DNA from: Rhizophagus irregularis
Taxonomy: Eukaryota > Glomeromycota > Glomeromycetes > Glomerales > Glomeraceae
Assembly (NCBI RefSeq): GCF_026210795.1
Contig: NC_089437.1
Span: 3,038,001-3,102,000 of the forward strand
Length of the DNA: 64,000 bases
Direction of reading: 5' to 3'
The notes below the pieces were generated by a model. It was not told where the DNA came from. It was given only the letters and a program-made list of their open reading frames with translations, and did no database searches. Positions 1-11,843 of the stretch are shown one piece after another. The number at the start of each line of letters is the position of its first letter. Positions within the stretch are counted from its first letter, which is position 1. Made by a program: the position numbers and the translations under genes.

Positions 1-605
1 TTTCCTTTTCTTGTACATAATTATTGTAATAATTTGAATTAATAAAATTATTTTTGATACTTAACAACTACAGTAATTAAAAGGCATTAATACTTTTTTT
101 TAAAGTAAAAATCTGTGCAATCTTAATGTGCGTAATCAGTAACCTTGCTACTATATATTATATGCAAAAAAATTTTAAGATATCTATATGGATTTTCAAG
201 TTAATTTGTGAAATAATGCTGCTGAAAATGCTACATAAAAGATACTAAAATTTGAGAGTATTAAAAAATTTTAGTAAAGTATAAAGGTTATATATTTATT
301 CCAAAGAACATTCATATATTATATATATAATAAATTAAAAAAATTACCAATCACTTTTTAATATATATCAATTCCTTTTTTTTACCAAAAGAATTCTGCT
401 ATACATAATAATTTTATAAAATTATATTAAAAATTTTTGAAAATACCATTTGATAAATAAAACTTTATAAATTTTATAAATTTTTTTTTTCAATTTTTTT
501 TTAATATATTACATACAGTATTTATTAACAGATAGTAGAAACAAATACAAATGCGCTAATAAACTATTTATTATTTCAAATTTCCAATAAAAAGACTTCA
601 TATAT
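1..605. other. AT-rich intergenic DNA
   Basis: Extremely AT-rich sequence with homopolymer runs and TA repeats. I see no coding region, RNA gene or clear transposon end. Confidence 0.6.
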
Positions 606-612
606 ATATAGT

Positions 613-797
613 CAGTATTGGAATTTGGCCATAGCCAAGAATTTTTTTAGCCAATTTAGCTGGCCAAAATGGCCAATCCTAGCCAAATTTTAGCCAAATA
701 ACAAAATACTAATACTTTATTAAGGTTGTATTGACATTTGGTCACAGCCAAACAGCTAAATAACCAACTCCAGCTAAATAGCCAAGTGTTAACACTG
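613..797. mobile_element. Small hAT-like MITE (CAGTATTGG/CACTG ends)
   Basis: The inverted ends CAGTATTGG and, on the opposite strand, CAGTGTTAA enclose 185 bp rich in GGCCA/AGCCAAAT repeats. A direct repeat ATATAGT lies immediately outside both ends (606-612 and 798-804), consistent with a target duplication of about 7-8 bp. The CAGTGTT-type terminus resembles hAT ends, so I infer a non-autonomous hAT-like element. It has no coding capacity. Confidence 0.55.
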
Positions 798-804
798 ATA
801 TAGT

Positions 805-1789
805 TATTCAATTATATTATTATACAAGTAAAAACAGATTTCAATAACTCACATTAACCAATTAGCTCTGTAATTTATACATGCAAACTAAAGAAAGCTA
901 CTCTGCTATAATCTGTATTACACTATTACTATATTAGTATTATTATAAACAAAAAAGTAATATAAAAAGATAAATTTTCTTATTATCCTTATAAAGTTTT
1001 TCCATCTCTTAGCAAAATAGCAAATTGACTTAACCAAACTGCATCTAGACTATAAAAACTATTTAAATTTTCTAAATTTCTGGACCAATCCAATAGGTAT
1101 AACTAATCTATAAAATTCAAAAAAAATTACTGTATATTATAGATTATACTATTATAGTACTCCCTTATGTATAGTACTTCTCAAAAAAAAGTTATATTCT
1201 CTATTGATTTCATTATTTAAATAATCCATCAAATATTTTAAATGTAACATATAACATTACTCTAATAATTTTATAAGTTTAAACATCCTTTATTAATAGT
1301 AAAAATTTATATAATAGGGAGGAGTATAGGACTAAACCTCCAAAATTTGCAAAATATCTAAAGTACTATAGCAGGATCTGAATTTGTATAAACTTTATAA
1401 TTAATTTCTGTTCCAAATGAATAAAGTTATGTGTAAATTTTAGCCTCAAATTTTGCTATCTTGGGATCCAGTGATTGGATTTTAATGATCTTTGGCTTGT
1501 TAGATTTATCTTAACAAGACGAACATTTTGATATATAATTTATCTTTTTAGATATAATATTGACTTAAGATATCACATTTTGAAATTTTAGTTACATGGA
1601 ATTTGAGTTGTTTTAGTAATGTTCAGAGTCCTACTATGGCCTGCAATATATGGTAATAATATTAATCCTTTAAATTCAGCCAATTAATATTTTAATACCT
1701 TTAGCTTTTCAAAAAAATACTGAAAGATAAAAATTTTGAAATGCCAAAAAAAAAAACTAAACTAAACTAAAATAAAAAAAAGTCATAAT
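805..1789. other. Intergenic AT-rich DNA
   Basis: No gene is visible. One copy of the recurrent core motif found in palindromic modules elsewhere lies at about 1459-1495 (GGATCCAGTGATTGGATTTT). Confidence 0.5.
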
Positions 1790-1797
1790 CTCCATAT

Positions 1798-1929
1798 TAA
1801 AGATGTTAGCCTTAATTATTTTTTAAAAAATTTTGAATTACGGCTATAAGATTTTTATAGCCTTAATTAATTACGGCATATAAAAATTTTGTATTACGAC
1901 ACTTTTTTGAATTACGGCTAACATCTTTA
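1798..1929. mobile_element. MITE family M1, copy 1
   Basis: A 132-bp element with inverted ends TAAAGATGTTAGCC and GGCTAACATCTTTA. It is flanked by a perfect 8-bp target duplication CTCCATAT (1790-1797, 1930-1937). The interior is A/T-rich with GAATTACGGC motifs. Two further copies lie at 17446-17555 and 51164-51510. The duplication length fits hAT-type transposition. It is non-coding. Confidence 0.85.
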
Positions 1930-1950
1930 CTCCATATATTAGATATACTA

Positions 1951-2127
1951 TATACATGCTGTCCAAATTATTTTTGAATGTCATAATTATAATTTGAAAT
2001 GCCGTAATTCATTCAGTTTATATGTAATTTACTATGTAAAGTACCAAAATAATTTGGGATGTCATAATTGAATTTGGGATTTTACTTATAATTACAGCAA
2101 CTCAAAATAATTTGGACAACATATATA
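1951..2127. mobile_element. MITE family M2, copy 1 (diverged)
   Basis: A 177-bp element in reverse orientation relative to the copies at 5761-5937 and 9658-9834. It has TATACATG-type ends and internal AAATTATTTTGG-like repeats. The flanks ATATACTA and GTATACCA are an 8-bp duplication that differs by two transitions, so this copy is the oldest of the three. Confidence 0.75.
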
Positions 2128-2766
2128 GTATACCAGAAATTAGCTAATTTAATAGAAGATGGAATTAAATAATTTAAGTTCAAATATCAGATTTTTTTTT
2201 TTAATAATATTTTTAAAGAGAATAAACAATATACTTTTATTTAAGATACTAATTAGAACTATCTAAGTAATTTAATAAATAAATTGGTATTTTACCTTTT
2301 ATTATATAAATATGGAAGTATATTTCATATGCAATATCAGGCCTTTAATTACATAATATTTATATATATCTAATATATATATATATATTGTTTGCAATAC
2401 ATTTAATAATTTATTAAAATAAAAATAATAACAAAATACTACATATAATTAACTATCAAACTACTTATTATTTTAATAAAAAATACTATGTATATACTGT
2501 TATATGAAAATTTAAGTTCAAAGTAATGTTGCTATTTAAACCTTATTTATTAATAATAAAATTCAAAAATCTGAAACTCAAAAACTCTATTTTTAATGAA
2601 AAAATTAGTAAATCTAAACCTTTTCTAAATTATAATTAGTTTCAAAAAAAATATAAAAACAGTTTAGGCAATTAATTTTATTATAAAAATAGTTTCAAAT
2701 TGAATTTTAATTAAAATTTTTGAAAAAATAGTTTTGATAAGTATTTTTAATTCAAAAAGTAGGGTT

Positions 2767-3299
2767 AAAACCCAAAAATATATATACAGGGGTAGGGTAC
2801 ACAAATGCGTCGCCATCATAGTGGAATTAGATGGAGTAAAGTTTTGATTTGCGTACAATTTTAGAATTTTTCATCTATAGTTAGGTCATCAAGATTGCGT
2901 ATTTTTTATCAAAATTTTTATATGTAAAAAATTAGTTTGCGTATTTTTGACCTAAATTTGGCTAATCTTATATATATAATATATTTACTGTACGTACTTA
3001 TTTAATTAACCGAATTGTAAGAAATTTCTAAGGGTTAAAAAGTGAAATTTTAGAAAAATATTATTAAAAAAATGGTAAATTCTATTTTTTCACATTAGTA
3101 TTTTTGTTTTATAAATAATATAGAAGCCATAATAAAATAATTAATAACTTAATGTCTGAAATTTTATTTGCGCATTTTTGCAGGATTTTCAATATCAGGT
3201 GTCAATTATGCGTACTACTCATATAAAAAGTCTCTGCGTACAGCTCATAGTAAAAAAATTTTTCACCACCTGATCCCTATATATATATTTCTGGGTCCT
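2767..3299. mobile_element. hAT-like non-autonomous element A, copy 1
   Basis: A near-identical sequence occurs at 26773-28913, where it is split by an insertion. The ends are AGGACCC-type; here the left end has decayed to AAAACCC while the right still reads GGGTCCT. The flanks GTAGGGTT and GTAAGGTT form an 8-bp target duplication with one transition. The body includes a segment reading GCGTACTACTCATATAAAAA next to a TATA-like run. There is no convincing ORF. Confidence 0.8.
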
Positions 3300-3462
3300 G
3301 TAAGGTTTATATAAAATATTCCATCTTAAAAAATATCATTTTTTCTCTTTTTACATCAGATAAATATTTCACAAAACCTCAAAAAAAAAAGAGAAAACAA
3401 ACAATCATAGATATAAAAAATAAGAAAACCAGTAATAACAAAATCTTTTTCTATAATATCTA

Positions 3463-3995
3463 AAGCTGCCGCCCGAAATTAGGAAATTTTATCATTTGCC
3501 AAAACCAAAATGGTAAAATTAATTTAGGAAAAATACTTAATTCTGAAATGCTGAAACTATTCCGAAATTCTGATTGGCTGTTGTTAAATCACGTGACCAA
3601 AATTAAAATTTTTACCAAAATTATAACTGTATTTTAATACTATAATTCTGGCTCCGTAGCGATCTTCCTGACATGTATAGCTTCGATTTAAGCCTATGTT
3701 CGCTTTGTGTAATGTATATACTATATAAGGAAATTATGCGTCTTTATGCACTAATGTTACACAAAGTGAACATAGGCTTAAAACGAAGCTACACATGTCA
3801 GGAAATTATTGGAATTAGAATACAGATAAAATTTTAGCAAATTTATAAAGTCATGTGATTTTATAATAGGCCAATCAGAAGTTTCGGACAATTTCGGGAG
3901 TTTCGGAAAGATTTTGGGATTTCAGAATTAGTTTCGGAAACAAAATTCTGGCCGAAATTATTTTGGAATTAGGAAATAATTTTGGGCGGCAGCTT
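3463..3995. mobile_element. Foldback element with TA duplication (AAGCTGCCGCCC ends)
   Basis: The inverted ends AAGCTGCCGCCC and GGGCGGCAGCTT enclose 533 bp and are flanked by TA on both sides, as expected for Tc1/mariner-type insertion. A second, inner inverted repeat of about 45 bp (from CCTGACATG near 3668 to CATGTCAGG near 3802) makes the whole a foldback. An ATTGG box next to CACGTGA (3579-3600) and CATGTGA next to CCAATCAG (3852-3876) are disposed symmetrically. It is non-coding. Confidence 0.75.
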
Positions 3996-3999
3996 TAAT

Positions 4000-5670
4000 A
4001 ATATCTATAAAATAAAAAGGTAGTGATATCTCAATTAAAATTATATCTAACTTTTGCAACATTATTTAAATTACAGTCAAAACCATTAGTTTGTCAATAC
4101 TATCTAAGTCTTTATTTTAATTTTTAATATATTTGATTTTATTTTGCTTTTTATTTACCTATTGGTTAGTATTCCATGAGTTCTTTTTAGATTCATCTTT
4201 TCAGTTCTACTTCTGTTAATGATTTCTCTTTAGTAATTTAATCTTAAATTAATTCAAGATAAAAGCAAAATACCATCTTCAAATATCTTTATATTTGTGC
4301 AAATTGAAATAAAGTTTATTTATAATTCAAATCAAATCGCTTATAATTTATAATATATAATTAACTTGTATTATTTTCTATCTTAAATAATTTTAAATAC
4401 TTTGCAATTAAAAGATATAGAGATAAGTAAAATGAATTATCCAGATACAAAATAGTATTATTAATATTATTAAAATTATCCATTATAATAGCTTAAAATC
4501 TCTTACATTTTTTATACTACTTCAAATTCTAAAATGCCAAAAACTATCTAATTAGTAAACCTTTTAAAGAAAGTAAAGAATTATTTAAACTTTTTCATTC
4601 TATAAATCTAATGCCATCTTGTTGAAATCAATCAATACTGTGATTGTAATATATTTCTTCTGATCTTTAATAGATTTTATTTCCAAAAATTTACATAGAA
4701 AACAGAAATAGTTTTTTAATAAAAGCGCTTAGAAAAAGTTGATACAGATAAGAAAACAATTATATATTTAAAGAATTTTCCACTTGAGCTATTCAACCAT
4801 ATCAATAGCAGATGTAAATATTTTATCAAGGAAGTTAAGAAACAAGTTAAATAACAGCTTTACAATCCAAGTATTCTGCAGTTTTTACAAAAAAATGTTG
4901 CTGAATTATTGAATATTTTCTTAGTGAAATAGCAATAATAATAACAGATACTTGAACCTTCTAATTATAAAAATATTAAGAAAAATATAAAAATCTTTAT
5001 AATTTTACTAAAGTTCTTTAAAAAATAACTATCATTCTAATGGCCTTTAAAAAATTCTATTTGAATATTGCTGAAATCTTTTAGAATAATTAAAATCAAC
5101 AAAACTAACTAATAGAAGAAACTACAAACATAAGCTTTATTTTAGATAATGATAATGTTAATGATCCATTAGCTGATGAATTAGACTTAACAGATATAGT
5201 AATTTCTGATAATACAATGCATCAATCACAAATCATACAACCTTTCATAAAAAAATTATCTATGCTCTTTTATGCTAAGAGAAAACAACTGAAATTAATA
5301 CTAAACCAAAACTAGTTCTTATGAAACAGGATAAGAAAATATAAAAAGTTAAGGTTATTGAAAAGAAGATTATATATATATATAATAATAGGATATCAAT
5401 TAATAGAACTGGTTAATAATATTATAATATACGATACTGAACTAATATAAAAACTTCTTTGTTATCGAAAATTTGAAATAAAATTAAATGCATTAAGATT
5501 CTTAGTAAAAGAAGTATAATACTATAAGGCTAAAATTAAAAATAAGTATACTATATAAGTAGACCTAAGATCTGAATTGCATCATTAGAAAACATTCTAA
5601 TAAAGTAGTATCTAGAGATAGGCATAATAACCATTATATAACGATTATATAATTATATAACATATATAAC
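4000..5670. other. Intergenic DNA with a possible coding relic
   Basis: No intact gene. Around 5110-5290 the plus strand reads an acidic stretch including NDPLADELDLTDIVISDN followed by a basic segment. It looks like protein-coding sequence rather than random AT-rich DNA but has stops on both sides. I do not recognise the family; a decayed transposon ORF is the likeliest explanation. Confidence 0.35.
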
Positions 5671-5677
5671 AATCATA

Positions 5678-6057
5678 CAGTCAACCCCTTTATACTATAC
5701 CCCTTTGCACCGAAAAAAATGGTGCGATTATAAAAAAAGTCATATATTGTGACTATAGAATATACATGTCACCCAAATTATTTTGGACTGCCGTAATTAT
5801 AAGTAAAATCCCAAATTCAATTATGGCATCCCAAATTATTTTGGCACTTTACATAGTAAATTATATATAAACCGAATGAATTATGGCATCCCAAATTATA
5901 ATTATGGCATCCCAAAATAATTTGGGCAGCATGTATACTATAGAAGAGGTTTTTCTAATATATTTATTAGTACATTGGGCCAAAATATGGTGTGCTTATA
6001 AAGGGAAATTTTATATGATGTGATTATACAGGGGGTGACTATATAGGGGGTTGACTG
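5678..6057. mobile_element. Tc1/pogo-like TIR element (CAGTCAACCCC), split by MITE M2
   Basis: The ends CAGTCAACCCC and GGGGTTGACTG are flanked by TA (5676-5677, 6058-6059). Inner repeats TATACCCCTTTGCACC and its counterpart lie near each end. The M2 element at 5761-5937 interrupts it. TIR sequence and TA duplication fit Tc1/mariner/pogo-type non-autonomous elements. It has no coding capacity. Confidence 0.75.
5761..5937. mobile_element. MITE family M2, copy 2 (nested)
   Basis: A 177-bp element beginning TATACATG and ending CATGTATA, about 97% identical by eye to the copy at 9658-9834. The perfect 8-bp duplication CTATAGAA lies at 5753-5760 and 5938-5945. It is inserted inside the TA-flanked element around it, so it is the younger of the two. 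Confidence 0.9.
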
Positions 6058-6059
6058 TA

Positions 6060-7232
6060 TATAACATTTTATATAACACAATTAATATATTTATATAATA
6101 TATATATCAGTAACAAAGGCTGGCTGAAATTAATTTAAGTTAGCTGGAATTAAGTGGATATGTGATTTTAATTTTGGCTAAATAGGCATATGTATCACAT
6201 GATATTACATAAAATTCCAAAAAAGGAAATTTTGCTGTCCAATAAAAATTGAGAAAATAGTGCATATTATTACACAAATTCCAAAATATAGCCGTGTTCC
6301 AAAAATGGAAATTTTTATGTCAATCATAGTTGAAAATTTTTGAAAATTTTTTTTTCTATAAATTTAGTCAGATTATAATAAATTTAGCCAGCATTATAAT
6401 TGTTATATATATTATATAACTATTACATATATTATATAACATATTATTTATGTTATATAATATTATGTTATATAACATAATAGTATTCAACTATCTGATT
6501 TTTTTACAAATGAACAAAAAAAAAGAAATTCTAAGCAATTTTCTTTAATATACCAAACTTAATGATAATTAATTTACTATTTTTTAATAATTAATCCATT
6601 TGCTTGATCTTAATAGCAATAAGTGGTTTAAAGCCTTTAAAGTTATTACAATAAAAAAACATAAGTGCAAGCTTGTAATTTACCTGGAAAAATAGGAAGA
6701 TCTTATAGAAAAAAATTACAAAATTAATGGCAAGAATCTAGATTAATATCACTACACTTTTTGTTTTACCAGAATACTTAAAAATTAGTTATATAATAAA
6801 GATAAATCTAAAAGTTCTGTAAACTTTCAGAAAAAGAATTTTAATTTCAAAGATAAATCTACAAATACTAATAAGATTTCTCTAAATACCTGAACATGAT
6901 AAGATTAGAAAAGAATAAAAACAACTCAAGAGGTCCTTCCAACTATAATTACAAGTTAAGAAAAGTCTTAAGATCTTCAAGTGAAAAATTGTATAAAAAA
7001 GTAATTGAATTGAAACAAGTAATCTATTTTCAGTCTATTAATGAGAAATTAGTTTTTTATTTATTATAAATTTTTTAGTTTTAGTTTTTATTTGTTAGAA
7101 ATTTTTGTTTCTTTTAGAAATTTTACTTACTTTATTTAATTAGTTAGTTTATAGATTTAAAAAGAGTTTTCCTATTTCTACTACTAATTACTTTTCCTTT
7201 TTTTAGCATGATATATCTCATGGAATATATTT
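6060..7232. other. Intergenic AT-rich DNA
   Basis: Contains TA-rich palindromic runs (6380-6480) and low-complexity lysine/asparagine-rich reading frames around 6780-6880 that are interrupted by stops. No gene is supported. Confidence 0.45.
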
Positions 7233-7240
7233 ACTATTGG

Positions 7241-7732
7241 TAGTATTGTAATCTGGATGAATCTGTGATCTGTCAATCTGATTCAAAATAATTCAAATAT
7301 TTGTAATAGATTTGCAAATTTATCTGTTACCATCCAGATATCCACTAAATGCATCTGAATGCACAGATGAATATTTTTTTAGTATATTTTTTTTATAATT
7401 TCAGCCAGAATATTAAAATTACCATATTTAGTTTTATATAACCATTTATTTCCTTTTTTAGCAATACCCATTTTACAAAAATTTTGATTTCTATTTTTAA
7501 ACATTACTAAACATGGAATATTGTATAATAAAGATACCAAAAAAGGATATTTTTACCATTGATTACTTAATTTCAACCAGAATTATGATTGATACAATTA
7601 TCTGGATGATCCATTTTTTCTATTCAGATTTATTCGTAATCTGACTGAAACTCTAACGGATGATTCAAATGAATTTTGAATCAGATAAATTCGCAGATTG
7701 ACAGATTGACAGATCAACAGATCACAACACTA
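7241..7732. mobile_element. hAT-like non-autonomous element (TAGTRTTGTRATCTG ends)
   Basis: Inverted ends TAGTATTGTAATCTG and CAGATCACAACACTA, followed inward on both sides by repeated ATCTGTCAATCTG motifs. The flanks ACTATTGG and ATTAATGA agree at 5 of 8 positions, so any target duplication is eroded. It has no coding capacity. Confidence 0.6.
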
Positions 7733-7740
7733 ATTAATGA

Positions 7741-8373
7741 ATAGGGTACTATTTCAATTATTTAGGTTTTTTTAGAAATTCGTCTCTCCGTATATTGATT
7801 TGTATTGCTCTCCTTTAAGTATAATAATAAAAATAAATAAATAAATAAATTTATATATTTATAAAAAACAAATAAATAGATATTTCATTAGATATATAAA
7901 AATCTGATAATGCGTATGTGAAGTATTCTTTATAATATAATAAGTGATTTAGTAATTAATAATATTAGGTGAATTTAAAACTCTTCCTTATACCGTTCTC
8001 ATCCATTTTTCATATAAGAAATAAAATGCTTTTTTCTTGTTGTTTCAATAAGAAACTGGCAGTTCAGTATTAAGGCAAAAGTGTTCTTTAGTTAAAACAA
8101 CACACTTTTTATTATTACTCCTTTAGATTTTCAAAAGTTCATAAGAATTTATTCTTTCTTACAGAAAGATTTTTTGTTTTCTTGTGAAGTTTTTCTTCAA
8201 AAAAAGACGTAAACAAAGTGCACTAATCAGATTAACAATGCTGAATAAAGAAATTTCTATTGGCTATACATTTTTCCATTCAGTAAATGTAAAACAGTAT
8301 ACAAGAGCTGATACGCTATATTCCACCTGAAAAGGAAAGTCTTACATCTTTTTGCATATGATAAGAAAAAGAC
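7741..8373. other. Intergenic region upstream of decayed ORF
   Basis: AT-rich, with a TAAA microsatellite near 7825-7855. No gene is seen. Confidence 0.4.
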
Positions 8374-9312
8374 ATGTTGACGATTATAACCAATAATAGA
8401 CACATTGTTAAGAAATATGATAAATTTTTTAAGGTTAATTCAGATAGAGCTATCATGAATACAAAATATAAGATCTCAAAATATTTGACAAGCGTATTTT
8501 GTGGGTTACCTATTAAGTTAGAAACTAGAAATATGTATTATTCAAGAATTCGTCAGTTATTAGTGGATAAACTGGTTGCAATAGAGACGAGACTAAAAAA
8601 ACAGAATAAGAATAGGCAAACTACAACATATATTAGATTTAATTGTGATGAGTGAATATGGTATTTGGGATTTTATATCCCATGCTCTTATTGTAGTAAT
8701 GTCTGTGCTTATATTATGTCAAGAAATAGAAAAGTATGCCAAACTTGTTGTTCAAAGGTAATAAACAGATTATAAGTAAATGTATAGGTGTCACTTATAT
8801 AAAAAAGGTCTCAAGATATAATAAATCAGGTAATTATGCAGTTACATATTCAAATTTGGGCTTTAATAAACAGTTCAAGTCACGAAAAGAACAAAAAAAA
8901 TATAAAAAAAAGATTTTTTAATAGTTTAAAAAATAACAAGAACAAATGGCAGGATACTAGTAATGGTTTTGATTCAAAAATATATATTTCTAAACATCGA
9001 TTAAAACGTAAATCTGATATTCTTAAGAAATAACATATATTAGTTAGGAAAATGAAGTTTCTAATAGATCAAGTGTCAAGTTGAATAAGATACAATATAT
9101 TAAAAAAAGAAATTTTTGTTAAACATTCTTTTAACAAGGAATATTTTTTTGAATTAAGAAGAAAAAAGGAGGCATTATTTGACCTTGAAGATAATATTGT
9201 GACAGAACAATCAATTAGTTCTAGTGAGGGTGTTACTATTGATAAAGTAACAGAGGACTTGAAGGTTCTAGAAATTAGAGAACAAATTAAGCCTTCTCTG
9301 ATAAGAAATACT

Positions 9313-9509
9313 TAAGGTTGCGGGCAAACCCTCATAATAAACGCGAAACTTGACAAAACTATATTAAAATATTAATAAAAATTTGGTAAAACTTGACTAT
9401 AAAAATCATATGAAATGACAAAACTATAATAAACTCTTATAAAAAAATTGACGAAACTAAGATTTATACATTTTGCCAAATTCAAAAACCAGTTTAGCCC
9501 GCAACCTTA
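9313..9509. mobile_element. hAT-like MITE (TAAGGTTGCGGGC ends)
   Basis: Perfect inverted ends TAAGGTTGCGGGC and GCCCGCAACCTTA enclose 197 bp rich in GACAAAACT repeats. The perfect 8-bp duplication GAAATACT lies at 9305-9312 and 9510-9517. It has interrupted the decayed ORF. Confidence 0.92.
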
Positions 9510-9657
9510 GAAATACTGGAAAAAATAATACCTATAACAAAACCAGAATTTCATAAAGAGTTAAATAACGTTAGAGATATGAATGTATTAACAACCTATA
9601 GTGATAGGGTTAAAAGAAAACAAAGGGATATGGAGTTACTCATGCCTATGTGATTGC

Positions 9658-9834
9658 TATACATGCCACCCAAATTATTTTGGACTGCTGTAATTATAAG
9701 TAAAATCCCAAATTCAATTATGGCATCCCAAATTATTTTGGCACTTTACATAGTAAATTATATATAAACTGAATGAATTATGGCATCCCAAATTATAATT
9801 ATGGCATCCCAAAATAATTTGGGCAGCATGTATA
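9658..9834. mobile_element. MITE family M2, copy 3
   Basis: Begins TATACATGCC and ends GCATGTATA. The perfect 8-bp duplication GTGATTGC lies at 9650-9657 and 9835-9842. It is nearly identical to the 5761-5937 copy, suggesting recent activity, and is inserted in the decayed ORF. Confidence 0.93.
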
Positions 9835-9900
9835 GTGATTGCTCAATGTTCAATTAGAGTGCGTAAAATCGCAAGGAGGTTGTGATGTTAAGGAGGGTTA

Positions 9901-11843
9901 AATATTCAATTAGTTATTCTTGTTTTGTTTTTCTATTTGCTTTTGTGGAATGGCTAATTGTTAAGAAACAAATTATTAAAATGAAAAAATGAATAATTAT
10001 TTTTGAGTTTCACAACATTTCCTATTTGATAATATTTATATAGAGCTATTTAGTTAGAAAGAAAAATATATAGATAGATAATCTATTGAAATTTTACTTG
10101 TTACACATCATTTCATATTTGATTATATTTACATATGGCAAATTTTATTTGAAAGAAAAATATATAGACTTCTTTTAAGTAGTTTTAAAGAATTATTTTT
10201 AAAACAATTTGTTTGTTTATTTTTTCATCATTCTATATCAGATAGTATATACATACAGCTTTTATAAATAAAAAAAAATTATACATGCATGCTATTAATA
10301 GCGTATAGAAAAGAAAAAAGATACAATATTAGTAATAAAGACAAAAAAAAGAAGTCAAAGTCAAAATTAAATAGTAGGTAAGCTCATTATAATAGAATAG
10401 AGTGAGACCAATTGGAACAAATGGAATGATTTAGCATTCCATTAGGGTGGTTATTGGGCAAATTTTTAGGTAGATTTTGACAGTTACATAAAATTTTTGG
10501 TTGTATCATTGTTTTTAATAATGAAATAAGCATCTAGGTAACAGGTTGACCTTTTCTTTAGAGGAGTACAGTAGTCTTTTTCATAATGCTTGGTTCTTAT
10601 ATATATTATGTTTTTCTTATTTTTATAAGTTTAGTATATGTAAGTAGGCGTAATTATATTAAAACAAGATCGCATCTATAGAAATTAATAAAAAAAAAAA
10701 AATTAATAATATTAGGTGGAATTAAATTAGATTTTTACTTTTATAATATTACTACTTTAATTTTCTTAATAAATCTAATGTACTGTGATTAAAAAAAAAA
10801 TTAGATATATAAAATACAGAAATATGTTTATGAAATATAAGCAGTAGTTTTAATTAATTCAGGAGTTTATATTCCATTTACATAGTATTTTTTAATAAAA
10901 GATATGATACTAAAATGTATCTTTTATTTATATAAATATATGGATGATCTTATATTAAAAAAACAAACTAGCATTTTAACTTTAAAATAAAAGTATTATA
11001 AATTTACAAAGTTAAACAAAAGATCAGATAATGGTAGAATGAGACTCATCAAAAAACAATCAAGTCCTTAACTGATGAATTTGATACAATTATTATTTCC
11101 TTTGAGGTTTCAGGTATGGTGAACGGAAAAATATAAAAGATAATAAGGAAAACAGTTAGAAAATGCTCTGTTGGTCTCATTATGGGTTTCAACAATGGTT
11201 TTTGAAGCAAAAGAGAAAGGAATCCATGTAATAATTCAAATGAAGCTACACATCTACAAATGCAAGAATTGTGATATAAAAATGGAATTCCTTTGGGTTT
11301 GATGGAGCCATGATTTTGTAATGATATTTTATGCAAGAATGCAAGAAATAGTAACCTTTACTTAGTGATGATTAGTGTTGATTATTATTGATGTGTTACA
11401 TTCCATCCGACTTACTACAATTAAATAACAGTATTTCATTGCCAGATTTTATTCTAAAATTTAATTTCCAATATTTATTTATCTTTAGGATTAAATAAAG
11501 TATGATTCGCGAAGTATAAATAAGATCTTGAAATCATGGTTATCGTTTGATATTGGCTGGAAGATTAAGACAACTCTATAATTAATTTGAAGATTATCAG
11601 CTAATATATTTCTTGCACATTGTGTATAAATCAACGCGTCTTCACATTGAAACGCGTAATTGGCATCATTTAATAAAGCTTAACTATTTAAAACAATAAA
11701 TTTCAGTTGCAATTAACTTGCTATGTTGTTATTAATTATTAGATGATAACATTTTATAATAGCAACAAATATACATGTAAAATTTGTTATATTTCATTGT
11801 TTTCGTATTAATAGAGGAACGATCTATAATTTTCGATGGATTT
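9901..11843. other. Intergenic region
   Basis: AT-rich with no convincing gene. An open frame at 11049-11336 (minus) has no recognisable domain, and codon-level features do not distinguish it from noise. The EF-1beta transcript probably terminates in 11700-11843. Confidence 0.4.

Larger units (their letters stand above)
8374..9900 (+). pseudogene. Decayed ORF with Cys-rich motif, family not recognised
   Basis: Coding-like sequence begins at 8374 and reads 93 residues before a TGA at 8653-8655. The same frame continues past that stop into a cysteine-rich stretch, PCSYCSNVCAYIMS..KVCQTCCSKV, which resembles a zinc-binding module with CxxC pairs. Further fragments in other frames (8736-8921, 8836-9033, about 9050-9300, about 9520-9650) are lysine-rich and include acidic segments. 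Two MITEs (9313-9509, 9658-9834) lie inside it, and removing each with one target copy restores sequence continuity. I do not recognise the protein. It is more likely a repeat-encoded or dead gene than a functional one. Confidence 0.5.

Noticed and set aside
11049-11336. 95-residue minus-strand ORF
   Set aside because: No recognisable domain, and the plus strand is equally coding-like; not supportable.
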